Assembly (NCBI RefSeq): GCF_000005505.3
Contig: NC_016134.3
Span: forward strand, 16,970,624-17,034,623
Length of the DNA: 64,000 nucleotides
Reading direction: 5' to 3'
Source of the DNA: Brachypodium distachyon
Lineage: Eukaryota > Streptophyta > Magnoliopsida > Poales > Poaceae
The notes below the pieces were generated by a model. That model was not told where the DNA came from. It searched no databases and saw nothing but the letters and a program-made list of their open reading frames with translations. Below are positions 32,786-43,200 of this stretch, piece by piece. The position numbers and the translations under genes were made by a program. Each line of letters opens with the position of its first letter. Positions within the stretch are counted from its first letter, which is position 1.

Positions 32786-33290
32786 CCTCGAAGCCTCAAT
32801 GTAGAGAAATTCCTAGAGCAAAATGCGGAGGAAACAGAGGGGATCGGAGGAGAATACCTGGGGGGAGCCGATCTGGACGGATTCCACGGAAATTGGGACG
32901 AATCGGGGGAGAGATTTCGAGGGGAACCGCCGCCGCCGCCGCCGCTGTGTTCTAACGGCTGTGCGTGAACCCTTCTGTGTTTCCGCCTCTGGCCCAAGCG
33001 GTTCGGCCGCTTTAGGGCAGAGGGGTATAGCGTCTGGTGACGAGGCGCTAAACTACCATTATAGCACCCGTGGACGAGGCGCTATACTGACTTGCCGTGG
33101 GTCCCCGGCGTGGCCACGCTGGACAGGGACACCACGCTGGCACCGGTGTAACAACCGGACGCAGGGCGTTATAGTGTAGGTATAACGCCCGGTATGCGGG
33201 CGCTACACCGAAGGATCAGTTTTGTAAAATAATTTTGTCAGGAGTCCATTTTTCTAATTTCTTTGTGTTTTGGGTCAATTCCGTCGAAAT
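32786..33290. repeat. MULE right terminal inverted repeat
   Basis: The inverted partner of 25141-25645, equal in length. It carries the first non-coding exon and promoter of the minus-strand PMD gene, with the conserved donor CCCCAG/GTATTCTCCTCC on the minus strand at about 32862. Confidence 0.9.
33028..33205. repeat. Two 57-bp dyad modules in the right MULE end
   Basis: The inner module (33028-33084) is TAGCGTC-9-GGCGCTA, 11 bp, TAGCACC-9-GGCGCTA. The outer module (33149-33205) is TAACAAC-9-GGCGTTA, 11 bp, TAACGCC-9-GGCGCTA. Module starts are 121 bp apart, as in the left end. The outer module keeps the left-end spacers (CGCATACCG and TACCTACACTA on the inverted strand), confirming homology. 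Confidence 0.9.
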
Positions 33291-34029
33291 CTGCCGACAA
33301 CGTTGCCGCCTGCCGCTCGCTCGCTGCCCTCCACTACTTCTCATCCTCCGTCACGAACGCCGCCTTCACCGCCGCTCGTCGTTGCTCCGCGGCCTCGTGC
33401 ACCCGAAGCCATCCTCAGGCCCGCCGCTCTAGCCCCCTACCTCCCTCGCGAGCCGCCCTCGTCCTCTATCGCCAGGCACACGAGGGCCCACCGTCGTTCC
33501 TCCGCCGACAGCCGACCGACGCCCCCCACGCGTCCTCATTCGTCGCCAACGTCGCCGCGGCCGCCCAATCCTCCTCCTCTACCTCCGATGGCCCGATGGC
33601 CCAGGTTCTAGAGTGCTGTCACTTGGGCCAAATGAACAAGTAACACAATAATTGCAACCACGTGGTGGGCCTAGACTGCAAGGTACTGTTAGCATACGAA
33701 AAAGGCTGCATCTGAAATACTAAAAACAGCCAGCCCATTTGGACGGAACGATGGAGAAACACAAGGTGTCGATACCGTGCTAAGCATGTCCCGAGCTACG
33801 AATGGAATTTCCGGAAGCCGAACCATTTTATTCCGTTTCATTCCTATAGAAACGGAACCATTCCGTTCCTTTCACCCCGCTCTGCAAGCAAACATTACCG
33901 GGGTCCCTTGACCATTTAGGTTCCGGGATTCCAAAGTCACTGAAGACCATTGCTGCCAATATGGAAAATGAATAAATAAATGCGTCCTTGCAGAGTTGAT
34001 GGATGTCTCTCGCAACGCCTTGTATTCTA
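33291..34029. other. Intergenic, nothing certain
   Basis: From 33300 to 33620 it is GC-rich with Pro/Ser/Arg open frames and no domain. From 33735 to 33890 it has TTCCGTTTCATTCC-type repeats resembling MITE ends. No gene is supported. Confidence 0.3.
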
Positions 34030-34142
34030 CTTCCACCGTTTCATAATTCTTGTCTTAAGTTTGTCTAAAAATGAATGTATCTATTCCTAAAAAATATCTA
34101 AATACATGTATGATTTCGACAAGAATTATGAAACGGATGGAG
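34030..34142. mobile_element. Stowaway MITE
   Basis: A 113-bp element with inverted ends (CTTCCACCGTTTCATAATTCT and AGAATTATGAAACGGATGGAG, 1-2 mismatches), flanked by TA at 34028-34029 and 34143-34144. It has the same core as the 18078 copy. Confidence 0.92.
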
Positions 34143-34911
34143 TATCTCATTCCTAGAGCCTTCATCTACCATTCCAAAATTTTCCTCTTTGTCCTGTCTG
34201 TCCAAAATAGCGAGTAAATGTTGAGGAATCTCTAGTTTTTCCTCTGGAGCCCATTTCGATTTTTCTACCTTGAACAATCAATGTGGATGATATTGTCAAA
34301 TTTCTTCTTTAAGGGTGATGCGCGTTGTTCTTGCGCCGGTCGCCGCCTGCTGCTCCGCCGGATACAGCGAATCCCCAAACACTGGGCCGCAGGCACTGTT
34401 TGCATGGCGGATGCTTGCAGGCCAGCTGCCGTATCCGCCGTGCGGTGCGGGTCCAAACACGCCCATAGCTCGGAGGACCCCGGATGCAGCCAATCCCTCT
34501 CATCCATCAAATTATATGTTCTCCCATGGATCAATGAAATCTGGTTCCTCCCGATTAATTATTCCTTGGACAGCCCCTCAACAATTTTACACTGCATTAA
34601 TGGATGATATATGAGATTGCAGCAGATCTAGCACCTGTGTACAGCAACTTTGTGAACCTTACTTTCCAGCTCGGTGAATTATTGCAGGAATGATATTAGC
34701 CTTTCAGTCCATAATATAAACTTTACTTTCCAGCAAATGCAGACCATGCATGCAAGGAAGAACAAAAGTTTCTGCAGTACCCAAGCATCTAGTAGACCTC
34801 AGGGCACACACCAAAAGCCCTAAGAATGTTCAGGTATACCACTTTTTTCTCATATTGCCAGAAATTAGCTTTTGTCTGTCATACAGCAGTCACAAAAGAC
34901 ACAGCAAGCCT
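34143..34911. other. Intergenic with a possible short coding remnant
   Basis: A plus frame at 34315-34614 (99 codons) includes SNYMFSHGSMKSGSSRLIIP and ends in an ordered segment. It might be a fragment of a transposon-associated or NAM-like gene, but no family is recognised. The rest is AT-rich downstream DNA of the DUF627-like gene. Confidence 0.25.
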
Positions 34912-35064
34912 GAGTATCAGAAAGCAGCAGAGTTTCTACAGAAACAAGCAGTTAGTTCCACATGAACTATACAGAATTTGACAAGAGCGTGAGTATCAGA
35001 AAACAGCAGAGTTTCTACAGAAACTAGCAGTTAATTCAATAGGAACATATACAGAATTTGACGA
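34912..35064. repeat. Tandem duplication, 79-bp unit
   Basis: GAGTATCAGAAAGCAGCAGA begins at 34912 and a copy with one change begins at 34991. The two copies share the whole unit up to TACAGAATTTGAC, with an indel of a few bases. Confidence 0.8.
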
Positions 35065-35180
35065 GTTCACTGAAACTTATTCATAATACTGGGAACTAAA
35101 TCTTTTAAAGTGCTATAGGTAGCACAGCACCTCTTAGGTTCGGCTATAGAATCAGTGTTCGCTGCCTAAGTACACTCTGA

Positions 35181-37091
35181 CTACGTTATCCACCAATTGG
35201 TGGGTAGTTTATGCACAAAGTAATAATGTAAGCGCATTTCCTTGTTGGAGCGTGTTCTAGTTACGCAACGATCTTCGTTGCAGATTATAGGATCTGGGCC
35301 GGTCACACGTGGTTGAACCCCTTCCTTATCCTTCTCTGTGAACACCTTGGCCGGATCGTTATCTTCCTCCTTCTCCCGATGTCTGGTCTTCTTGTTCTTT
35401 TTGGTTGTTTTACTATCAGGTTCCTCTTTACTATGGTGACTGTCATAATGGTCACTCATCTGCAGTTAATGTACAAGTTATGTTAACTGAATTAATGTAA
35501 GATGACAAAATAAAAGTCGACAAACCTCGAGAGAACTTTCACTTTTCTGTCAGCCACTCCATCAAATGAGCATAAGTGGCAAACTGTCATGTTCTCACCA
35601 CAGGTTAATCTTGCTTGACAATGCAAAACAAATATGTTGACAATCTCCTGTGGGACAACCTGCCCTGCAACAAACTAAGATAGGAGAAGAAAATAAATAT
35701 GACATCAGTGATTATACCGATGCATTTGATGTAGAACAACAACTTACATGGATTGGAGGTGCTGGTGGAGGCGGTTGTCTAGGGGGGATGTGCTTCTCTA
35801 TTTCTAAAATTCTGTCGGGCTTGTGGAGCACCCTGTGGCCGTAAGATAACGAATGCGGAAGTTTCACTCTTGGGGTTGCAAATTCTTCTGAAGTTTCAAT
35901 CATATGATCTGACAAAGCCAAATCTGTACAAAACATGTAAAGGTATAAGTATTGCTTTGCTTAAGATGGATATGGACTACCAAGTTGTCAAAGAATATAT
36001 TTGTCACCTGAGGCTTGTGGTTCTGAGTCACCTTCTATGGCAGCAGGGGACATATGCTCAAGTAATGTTGCCAGTTCTTGCTTAAGTGATGCAATTGTGC
36101 TTCTGTTTTGGGGTGGAGAAGACCTTAAGAGCACTTGTTGTTCAGCAGGATCATCAGGCTTGGTGATACCAAGAGCTCTGATGCACTCTGCTCTTGCTGC
36201 CTCAATTTCGTTCAGCTGATACAGTAATCTTGCCTTGAAGAGTGCAATCTCAAGTGAGGAACGAAATTTGGTTGCTGCTTGAGCTATCACATGAAGGGCG
36301 CGCCTCTCAAATCTATCATCATTTCCCCTAATTTCTTCAGGGAGAGCAATAGCAAACTGCATAGTGATATGTGCATGAAGCAACTGCGCGCGAGCAGAGA
36401 AACCATATGCGTTCGCAAGAGCTTTTGCCTGGGCCAAGGCGCGCGCAGGAGCGCTTGTTTTGCCTTCATGCAGGATCTTGAAGATCTTTTGAGATTCTCT
36501 GGGGAGGTACACCTCTGTGATGAAGACCTCATAGTCGCGGATGGCTTTCTGCAGTTTCTGAAGTTGTTGACTCATAGGATCAACCCCGGAACGCGTTGTC
36601 TCGTACACAACGTTATTCTCTGCTGGGTGTGCCGGCTCTGCGATGGACCTGGCACGGCAATACTCCACATACGCCTCCTCAACCTTCTCACAAGCGGCCA
36701 AAGCATCAGCATGACATATGGCAGTGGCGATGCAGCTGGGGGCTAGCCGTGCGGCTGCCGAGTAATGCAGCACAGCGGGATTGTAATATGTGCTCACAAC
36801 ATGCTTAATCTCACTCTGCTCTCCGGCGCTGTTCATCGCCTCTACTCCCATGTTGAAGTATATTGTGCCTGCGGCATTATTTGCCACTGCAGAATTCGGA
36901 TTCTGGAGAGCCAGCGCCGCCGCTATCTCTGGTGCATCGTAGGTTTTCCCGTTGTTGTAGGTTCGGATCACATGGACCGCAGCCTTGCGGATTTCGGCGA
37001 CCGACATGGGGGCGGAGGCGGAGGTTAACTCAGAAGCCATGGCGGTAGACGAACCGGCGCTTGCGGAAGCAGAAGACGAACTCGAGGCCAT
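35181..37091 (-). CDS. DUF627/ubiquitin-hydrolase-related protein, four exons
   Basis: Exons on the minus strand are 37091-36008, 35923-35748, 35674-35526 and 35454-35181. All borders are GT-AG, phases agree, and the frame stays open for 560 residues. After a Ser/Ala-rich leader (1-30), residues 31-330 form helical TPR-like repeats (AEIRKAAVHVIRTYNNGKTY, NPAVLHYSAAARLAPSC, FSARAQLLHAHITMQFAIAL, EIALFKARLLYQLNEIEAAR) that I recognise as the DUF627-type region of the plant ubiquitin-carboxyl-terminal-hydrolase-related family. Exon 3 holds CGENMTVCHLC. Exon 4 is Lys/Asp-rich and ends with a C2H2-like finger, C-X4-C-X12-H-X4-H (ICNEDRC...HYYFVH). The catalytic hydrolase part of longer homologues is absent. 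The exact start is uncertain: a second in-frame Met at residue 18 is equally good. Confidence 0.75.
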
Positions 37092-37095
37092 GCGA

Positions 37096-37288
37096 ACTAC
37101 CGGTGGACGGGACGGGAATCGAGGTGGATTGGACCTTCGGGACGGCGTGGGGATGGAGCGATCTCTGAAGGTGAGCTGTTCGACGTGATCGAACTACCGG
37201 TGGACGGGAACCGAGGTGGATTGGGATATCGGGACGGCGTGGGGATGGTGCAATCTCTGCAGGCGAGCTGTTCGACGAAATGCTGGTT
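37096..37288. repeat. 97-bp tandem duplication just upstream of the DUF627-like start codon
   Basis: ACTACCGGTGGACGGGA occurs at 37096 and again at 37193, followed in both by GAGGTGGATTGG, GGGACGGCGTGGGGATGG and GAGCTGTTCGACG. The first copy starts 5 bp before the minus-strand ATG, so the whole duplicated unit lies in the 5' UTR or core promoter of that gene. Confidence 0.85.
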
Positions 37289-37687
37289 TGAGTTTTTGGG
37301 GGTGCGCCTTGGTGGAGAAAACAGGACGGGTAAGGAATGACCGCAATCGCAAATGGTACTTGGTGGTTACCTGATGAGTACACTTTTTTTTTCCGCCAGC
37401 AGGACGAGGGAAATAACTCGGGAAATAAACCCACCGAATTTTATTTGTTTGGGAAAAAAGACATTGGCGACCTCGTCTGGACAGCTGGCGAACATGCAAA
37501 TGTTCGATGGAATTGCGACCCAAAGCGTGCCCTTGTTTTGACTGTTCGACATTTTGCAGACGATTCCTGCGCCCTTTTTTTTTCTGCTGTCACTTCTGAT
37601 TTTCGTTTTTTAACCATCTCATCTCCTGTTGGACTCTGATAATGTGGGTAAAACTCCAACTAAATATAGTTGGACCGGTCCGTTATA
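37289..37687. other. Promoter-side intergenic region
   Basis: Presumed promoter of the minus-strand DUF627-like gene. No other gene is supported; open frames on both strands lack domain character. Confidence 0.3.
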
Positions 37688-37807
37688 CTCCCTTCATTCC
37701 ATAATTATTGTCGAATATTACATGCATCTAGACATTCTTTAAGAATAAATACATCAATTTTTAAGCAAATTTGAAACAAAAATTAAAAATTATGAAACGA
37801 AAAAAGT
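37688..37807. mobile_element. Stowaway MITE, degenerate
   Basis: A 120-bp element starting CTCCCTTCATTCCATAATTA and ending TTATGAAACGAAAAAAG, flanked by TA at 37686-37687 and 37808-37809. The right end has lost its GGGAG, but the core (CATGCATCTAGACATTCTTT) is Stowaway-like. Confidence 0.8.
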
Positions 37808-38439
37808 ATTAGATTAGTTTGATTGGTGTGCTGAAGTTTCTTCAGACTACAGGCCTTCACGTTTTCAAAATATGCTGGCTAGAGGTGTCCAAGAGGATAC
37901 ATTACTAGAACTTGCAAATATACATACCAATCATCCGAAAGTAATGTTGGCCACACCAGCCATCTTTTACTTTTTGTCCAAAACCTTTTTCCGCTGAGGA
38001 GCTCAGCTAAAACGTAAAACACACCCATCCCCACTATTTGAACTCGGGATGCCTTCCATAGTTCCATGTCAAGACGACTACGCAGCAGAGTCGCGCCAGC
38101 CTGGCGTTTGATCCTTCGCCCGGGTTCGTCTGAGCGTACGCACAGAATTTCGACGCCAGACGGCCAGACCCATCATGCGGGCAGCCCGCCTAGCGTGGTC
38201 CGATCGACTAGCGCGCACGGAAAAGGCTAAAATTTAAGCACGATTGATCAGGCTTCATCCACTCTCACTTTAGCATTTTTTTCTTCTCCTTCTGCACTAC
38301 ACCTTTTTAGAGTGTGCAGTTTTTTGATCGATTAATATATAATATTCATCAATACACGACAGGGTTCCTATAAATTACATGTCTACTTACTGACTTGCTA
38401 ATTTATCCACGTTTAATTACCGATACATTATTTGTCAAG
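37808..38439. other. Intergenic, nothing recognised
   Basis: Mixed-composition DNA. No coding region, inverted repeat or known element is seen. Confidence 0.3.
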
Positions 38440-38935
38440 ATATCTATATCTACTTGTTCCGACACCTATCTACCTGCTTATCCACGGTTACTTGCCAGTT
38501 TAATTCCGCCTACTTGCTAGTTATCCACACACAGTTACTGGCTTATCAAAAAACTTGGCGGTTTAAATATGCTCACATGTGGTTAACTGTGTCTATTTGT
38601 CGGGTTTACCTGCGTGTACTTGCCCGCTTATACATGTCTAATTACCAACTTAGTAGCTTGCCCACACCTAATTGTCAGTTTAGCTATATCCACTTGTCGG
38701 TTTATCAATACCTACTTACCAACCAGTCTATTCACGTCTACTTATCGGCTTATGAACATCTACTTCAATTCCCAGGTTACCCGCATCTGCTTGCCAAGTT
38801 AACCGTGTCTATTTGTCAGGTAAAATGTGTTTGCGGATTATCTGTGCCTACTTGCCGGCTTGTCCACACCTATTTGCTAGGTTAACTGTGCATATTTTGC
38901 GGTTTAACCATGCGCACTTACCCGCTTAGCGTACT
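38440..38935. repeat. Degenerate 22-bp minisatellite, about twenty copies
   Basis: The approximate unit is TCTACTTGCCGGTTTAYCCA plus TG, with many substitutions and small indels. Clear neighbours include TCTATTTGTCGGGTTTACC, CCACTTGTCGGTTTATCAAT, TCTACTTATCGGCTTATGAA, TCTGCTTGCCAAGTTAACC and CTACTTGCCGGCTTGTCCA. The 143-residue open frame across it is a translation of the repeat and not a gene. Confidence 0.75.
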
Positions 38936-40274
38936 CTCCTCAATCATTGTTCGCACGCGTTGCTTGAATCGAGTCGATAGGCCGGTTCATGTGCGTGTCC
39001 AGATTCATTATAATCTCCTCATGTTGTTTGGAATTTTTGCTAGCCAAGGTAATTGAAATCTTTTACGGACGTGTAACATATCCAATTTTTGCGGATTTCG
39101 ATTCAGTTGCCTAATTAACCCAATTGACCTCTGCTTGCGTGGCTATGTATTGGGACGACCCCATCCCCTGAAACGGACAACACGCTAGGCTATGTATTGA
39201 GCTGCCATCATAGTCTACTGGAGTACATTCCAAGCTCTAGCTTGCACCGACAAACGTGAGAGCATGTCTCTGGTACCTTCCGCTCTCGTGATCTTGTACG
39301 AGAGATGATGAATTAGTGTTTTGGGACTTCATCGCAGGCAGGACGGAATCACGCCTAGGACAACTATAGCTCTAGCCCTAGGTGTGAGCCAGCTAATACA
39401 TGTATATTGCAATGGTGACTTGGCAAAAGAACCTAATTAGCAACGGATTAGCCCTAGGCTTCCATACTTAGCCTAGTTTAGCCCTAGTCTTTAGACAATT
39501 CTAAATCCACCACTGATCAGGTCATCTACCGTCCAAGTCGAACGGTGCTGCATACTGCCGTTTTCGTAGTCTTCTTCAACTTTTCCAACAACACTACAGA
39601 ACCCAGGACGAAATGGTGCAGTTGCGTCAAAGATATCTTTACTCCAATCGCAGACGGTGGTCTATCACCTTCGCACTGTGTTATTTGTTTTTCTCAATCT
39701 TTTTTTTTGCAGATTGTTTTTCTCAATCAACCGTTGATTTGTCGCAATCATTATCTTTAAATATGTATGTTTTTGTGCTCGTGTATTTTATCAATTGTAA
39801 TGTGCATGTATCATAAGTTGCACAAACACACTTGCGCTGCTAAACAATGAGACCCACTTAAATGGCTAAGTGAGAAAAAAAATGCTAAAACAACTTATTC
39901 TAAAAAAGAAGATTTGAAAAACAGGTTTTATATTCTTATACGTGCAAGTGCAGAAGATATTGACACACTTTACTAGTAGTGAAAATAAGGTGAGACCAAA
40001 GAGGCAATGAAGAGCTCTCCTGTTCATAAACCTCACGGCTCGTCGGCACACCGCACACGGAAAAAAAGGCGCGAGTAGAGATTTCCGCGTGTGATCGGTA
40101 CCGTGAGTCGTACGAAAACATCGGTTAGTCGCATTTGCGCAATTATATTGGGCTCAGCCTGGCAGCGAAATGGCCCAACTCCCACACAAGGTGAATACCC
40201 AACTTGCTCGAATAGTCCAATCGCTGGTCGAAAAAAAAAAACTTCCCCGGCCACCAGTCCACCGCTGAAAGGCA
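38936..40274. other. Intergenic and promoter of the RNF25-like gene
   Basis: No gene or definable element in 38936-40080. The last 200 bp are the presumed promoter and 5' UTR of the plus-strand gene starting at 40275; a WGGGCTCAG-type motif and GC-rich leader are present, but no TATA box is certain. Confidence 0.3.
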
Positions 40275-43200
40275 ATGGCGGCGGCGGAGGAGGAAGAGGT
40301 GCGGCTGGAGGTGGAGGCGGTGACTGCGATGTACGGCGACGACTGCCGCGTGGTCCTCGACTTCCCTCCCCACCTCGTCGTCCACGTCCGTCCCAACACT
40401 GCCGACGATTCCTCGCAGCAGGTTCGTTTCGCATTCTCCCCATGCCCTCCACACCTAGACCGGCTCCACAGCATCCGGTCCCTCCCGATCATAGTGAGAG
40501 GGATTGCGCGTTTGGTTGATTGACATGCGGGCCTCTTTGTGTGGGAGTAGTCAGCTGTGGTCGGCGGTGGGGCTGCCGGTTCCGAACCCTAGCGAGTAGC
40601 TATGGGAAAACAGGAGGTGATCAATGGGTAGCTTAGGCCTCTGTGGATGGTCAGTCGTTCTTATATTACTGATTAGTTCTTAGGGTGTTTGGTACTGAGC
40701 CAGGATGCCTGCAGTCAATTGTTAGTATGGATTGCATAATCGTTCTAATTCTGCTGTATTAGCAGGCAAAAAAAATATTCTTGGGTTCTGAGTTACTAGT
40801 TCCACAAAAGTGCAAGTTATCAAGTATCCCTGACTCCTTTCTAGTATGTTAGGTACCTAAGCAAAATTCCCAATACCAAGGCAGGGCAGGTGAAAGACAA
40901 ATGATTCTCTGTTTGTGGGAGCAATGAGCACCTGTCAAATGGGGGTTGGATGGATGACACCCTCAGTGGGCTCTCCTTGGTTGATCTCCAGTAGTTCATG
41001 GTTCTTTGGCGTGCAGTCGCTGCCTCTCATCTTTCCACCGAGGAGCCCGACTGCCTCGTCTATAGCTGGTCCCAGTATGGGATCTACTTGTACTTGTCTC
41101 GCTCCTGCGACAGGGCTTCCTTCATTGGCGCAACCGGTTGCCAATCCTGGTGGCTGACATGGAAGTCCTGGGCCTTGCGTAAGGTGAAAATTCTTCTTGT
41201 TGGCCTGCATCTACCGCTGTTGGACTGCAAATAGACTTGCATGCCGAGGTCTCCCTCATAATCCTGCACGCGTCCTCTGCGATCAATCCCCTGAGTCAAT
41301 GCAGCACCTGCTGGTCGATTGCCCCTTCGTCAGGATGATCTCGCATATGGTCCTCTCTTGGATCCGAGCTCCCCTCAGAGCACCTAGCCTCGGCAATCCC
41401 CTCATCGATGGTGGCTCGGCATGAAGCTGCCTCCCCGAGGGCTGGGATGTCCACTAAGCCTTTGTACCTTTTTCCTTTTATCGCCCGCTTGGGTCTTTAA
41501 TCAACCCCCCTACCTTTTCAATACACCGAGATACATAACTTTTGCGTTTTCCTGAAAAAACAAATACCAAGGCAACTGAGCAAAATTTGGAGATTCTATT
41601 TGGCGAACTAACACATTTGTTTCCTCTAATTAATCGTTGTGGGACCACTATTATGATATTATCCTTACATGCATTGGCCAATTCTGTACCGGTTGGGATT
41701 ACAAGGAACAGCTGGCATGCAGGGTGGCATTAACTACTAACAAAGCTGTACATGATATAGAATGGGGGAAAGTTTAGAGTGGGGAGGATGGATCTGCACT
41801 ACGACTCACAAACAGGAATTTTTGCGATTTAGTTAGCCGCCTTACAAACCTGAAAGGAGGGAGTATTATGTAGAAAACTGAGTCCCGGGGGCTGACTCTT
41901 AAAACAAGAGTCACTATGCTTAAGTAGATGTGGATTGCTCTTTACCTAGTTTCCCTAAGTGTTGACTGTCTATCATAGTGCTAATTTAGTCGGAACTTTC
42001 TTTTGCAATATGGTGTAGTTGTATCATGCAAGCAGGGATCTTTTGGTGTTCTGTACAGCTCAAGCTAGATAAATATTTACTTCAATTTTGACATGCAAGC
42101 TACATGCCGAGGGAAATTCAAGAGATCTTAGTTCACATGAAAAGTTCTTGACCCTTCCAGAATTATGCTTCAAAATGTGTTACTGTGATCTACAACCATC
42201 CATGCCTAGTTTTGCATTTTACTTGCATTTGCGCACTGTAGATGAAAATGCTTTATCTTTTTTTGTTAATAATCTTTGCACGTAATCCGTAGTAACTGTT
42301 TTTTAACCTGATAGTACTGCAAGCACAAAATGGACTATTCAATAAATAGTATTTATTCTTAATCTATCTGTCATGTGGGGTCAGCACTATACCCACAGGC
42401 ACAAGCCCAAGCGGGACTCCACGGCACCAGATCAGGATTAGAGACAGACCTTTCTTATTTTAGGATTTGTTGCTTTCCTTATTCCCAAGTTATCTTGTTA
42501 GTTATTTGGAAAGGACCATTAGATTGAGTCCCTACAATAATCTGTTAGGGCCGGCTGTTATAAAGCCTGGCAGTTCCTTGTTTGGAGTATCAAAGAAATA
42601 AACACAGAAAAGGGAGGCTTGCCTCCACAACCCTATTTCCCCATCAGTCGCCACGGCGCCCAAACCCAAACTCCCTCGTCCCAGACCTCCCACAACCCAT
42701 AGCCATCCTCTGAGAAACTTAGCCCCTGACACTATATATTAATAATTGGGGGTAGGTCCATGTTATACAGATATTTTTTGTTGTGGCATATAGTACGCAA
42801 GGCACGCCTACATGACTGCCACCTTACTTTCTTCTTTGCAATCACATGTCGCAAATGAAGTCAATCATAAGTCTACATTGTCCTCATATGTTGGAATTTT
42901 TTTGTTGTTGAACTTGCATGAAATGACAACAAGTAAATTTCAGCATGTCCTTGAGTGGGATTGAAAACATTAGATGGAAAACTATTTGGTTTGCCTTCCC
43001 ATGAGTTTTGAAGTGTTTTTAACTTGTATGTGTTTGAAGGCATGGAGAATGCAATTTTATTTTATTTTTAATTAATATTTATAAACTTTATGTTTTACTC
43101 TATTCTTGGTATCCAACACAAAATTGTAGTGTGACCAATATTACCGTAATTTCACTTGCTTCTATTAAAAGGATTTATGCATATTTATTCTTATATTTTA

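Larger units (their letters stand above)
25141..33290. mobile_element. Complete Mutator-like element (MULE) with 505-bp terminal inverted repeats
   Basis: The 505-bp left end (25141-25645) is repeated in inverted orientation at the right end (32786-33290), giving an element of 8150 bp. Inside lie a mudrA-like transposase (left, plus strand), a small coiled-coil ORF (plus), a central tandem array and a PMD gene (right, minus strand). The two main genes start near opposite ends and converge, as mudrA and mudrB do in maize MuDR. Each terminal repeat provides the first exon of its gene, with a donor CCCCAG/GTATTCTCCTCC kept in both ends. The transposase has two frameshifts and the PMD gene several stops, so this copy is not autonomous. 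I could not define the 9-11-bp target duplication. Confidence 0.92.

Noticed and set aside
25121..33355. TCCTCCGTC on both sides of the MULE as a 9-bp target duplication
   Set aside because: The right copy lies about 55 bp outside the terminal repeat while the left copy is almost adjacent, so it is probably chance in GC-rich DNA.
38454..38885. 143-codon plus-strand frame
   Set aside because: Translation of the 22-bp minisatellite.
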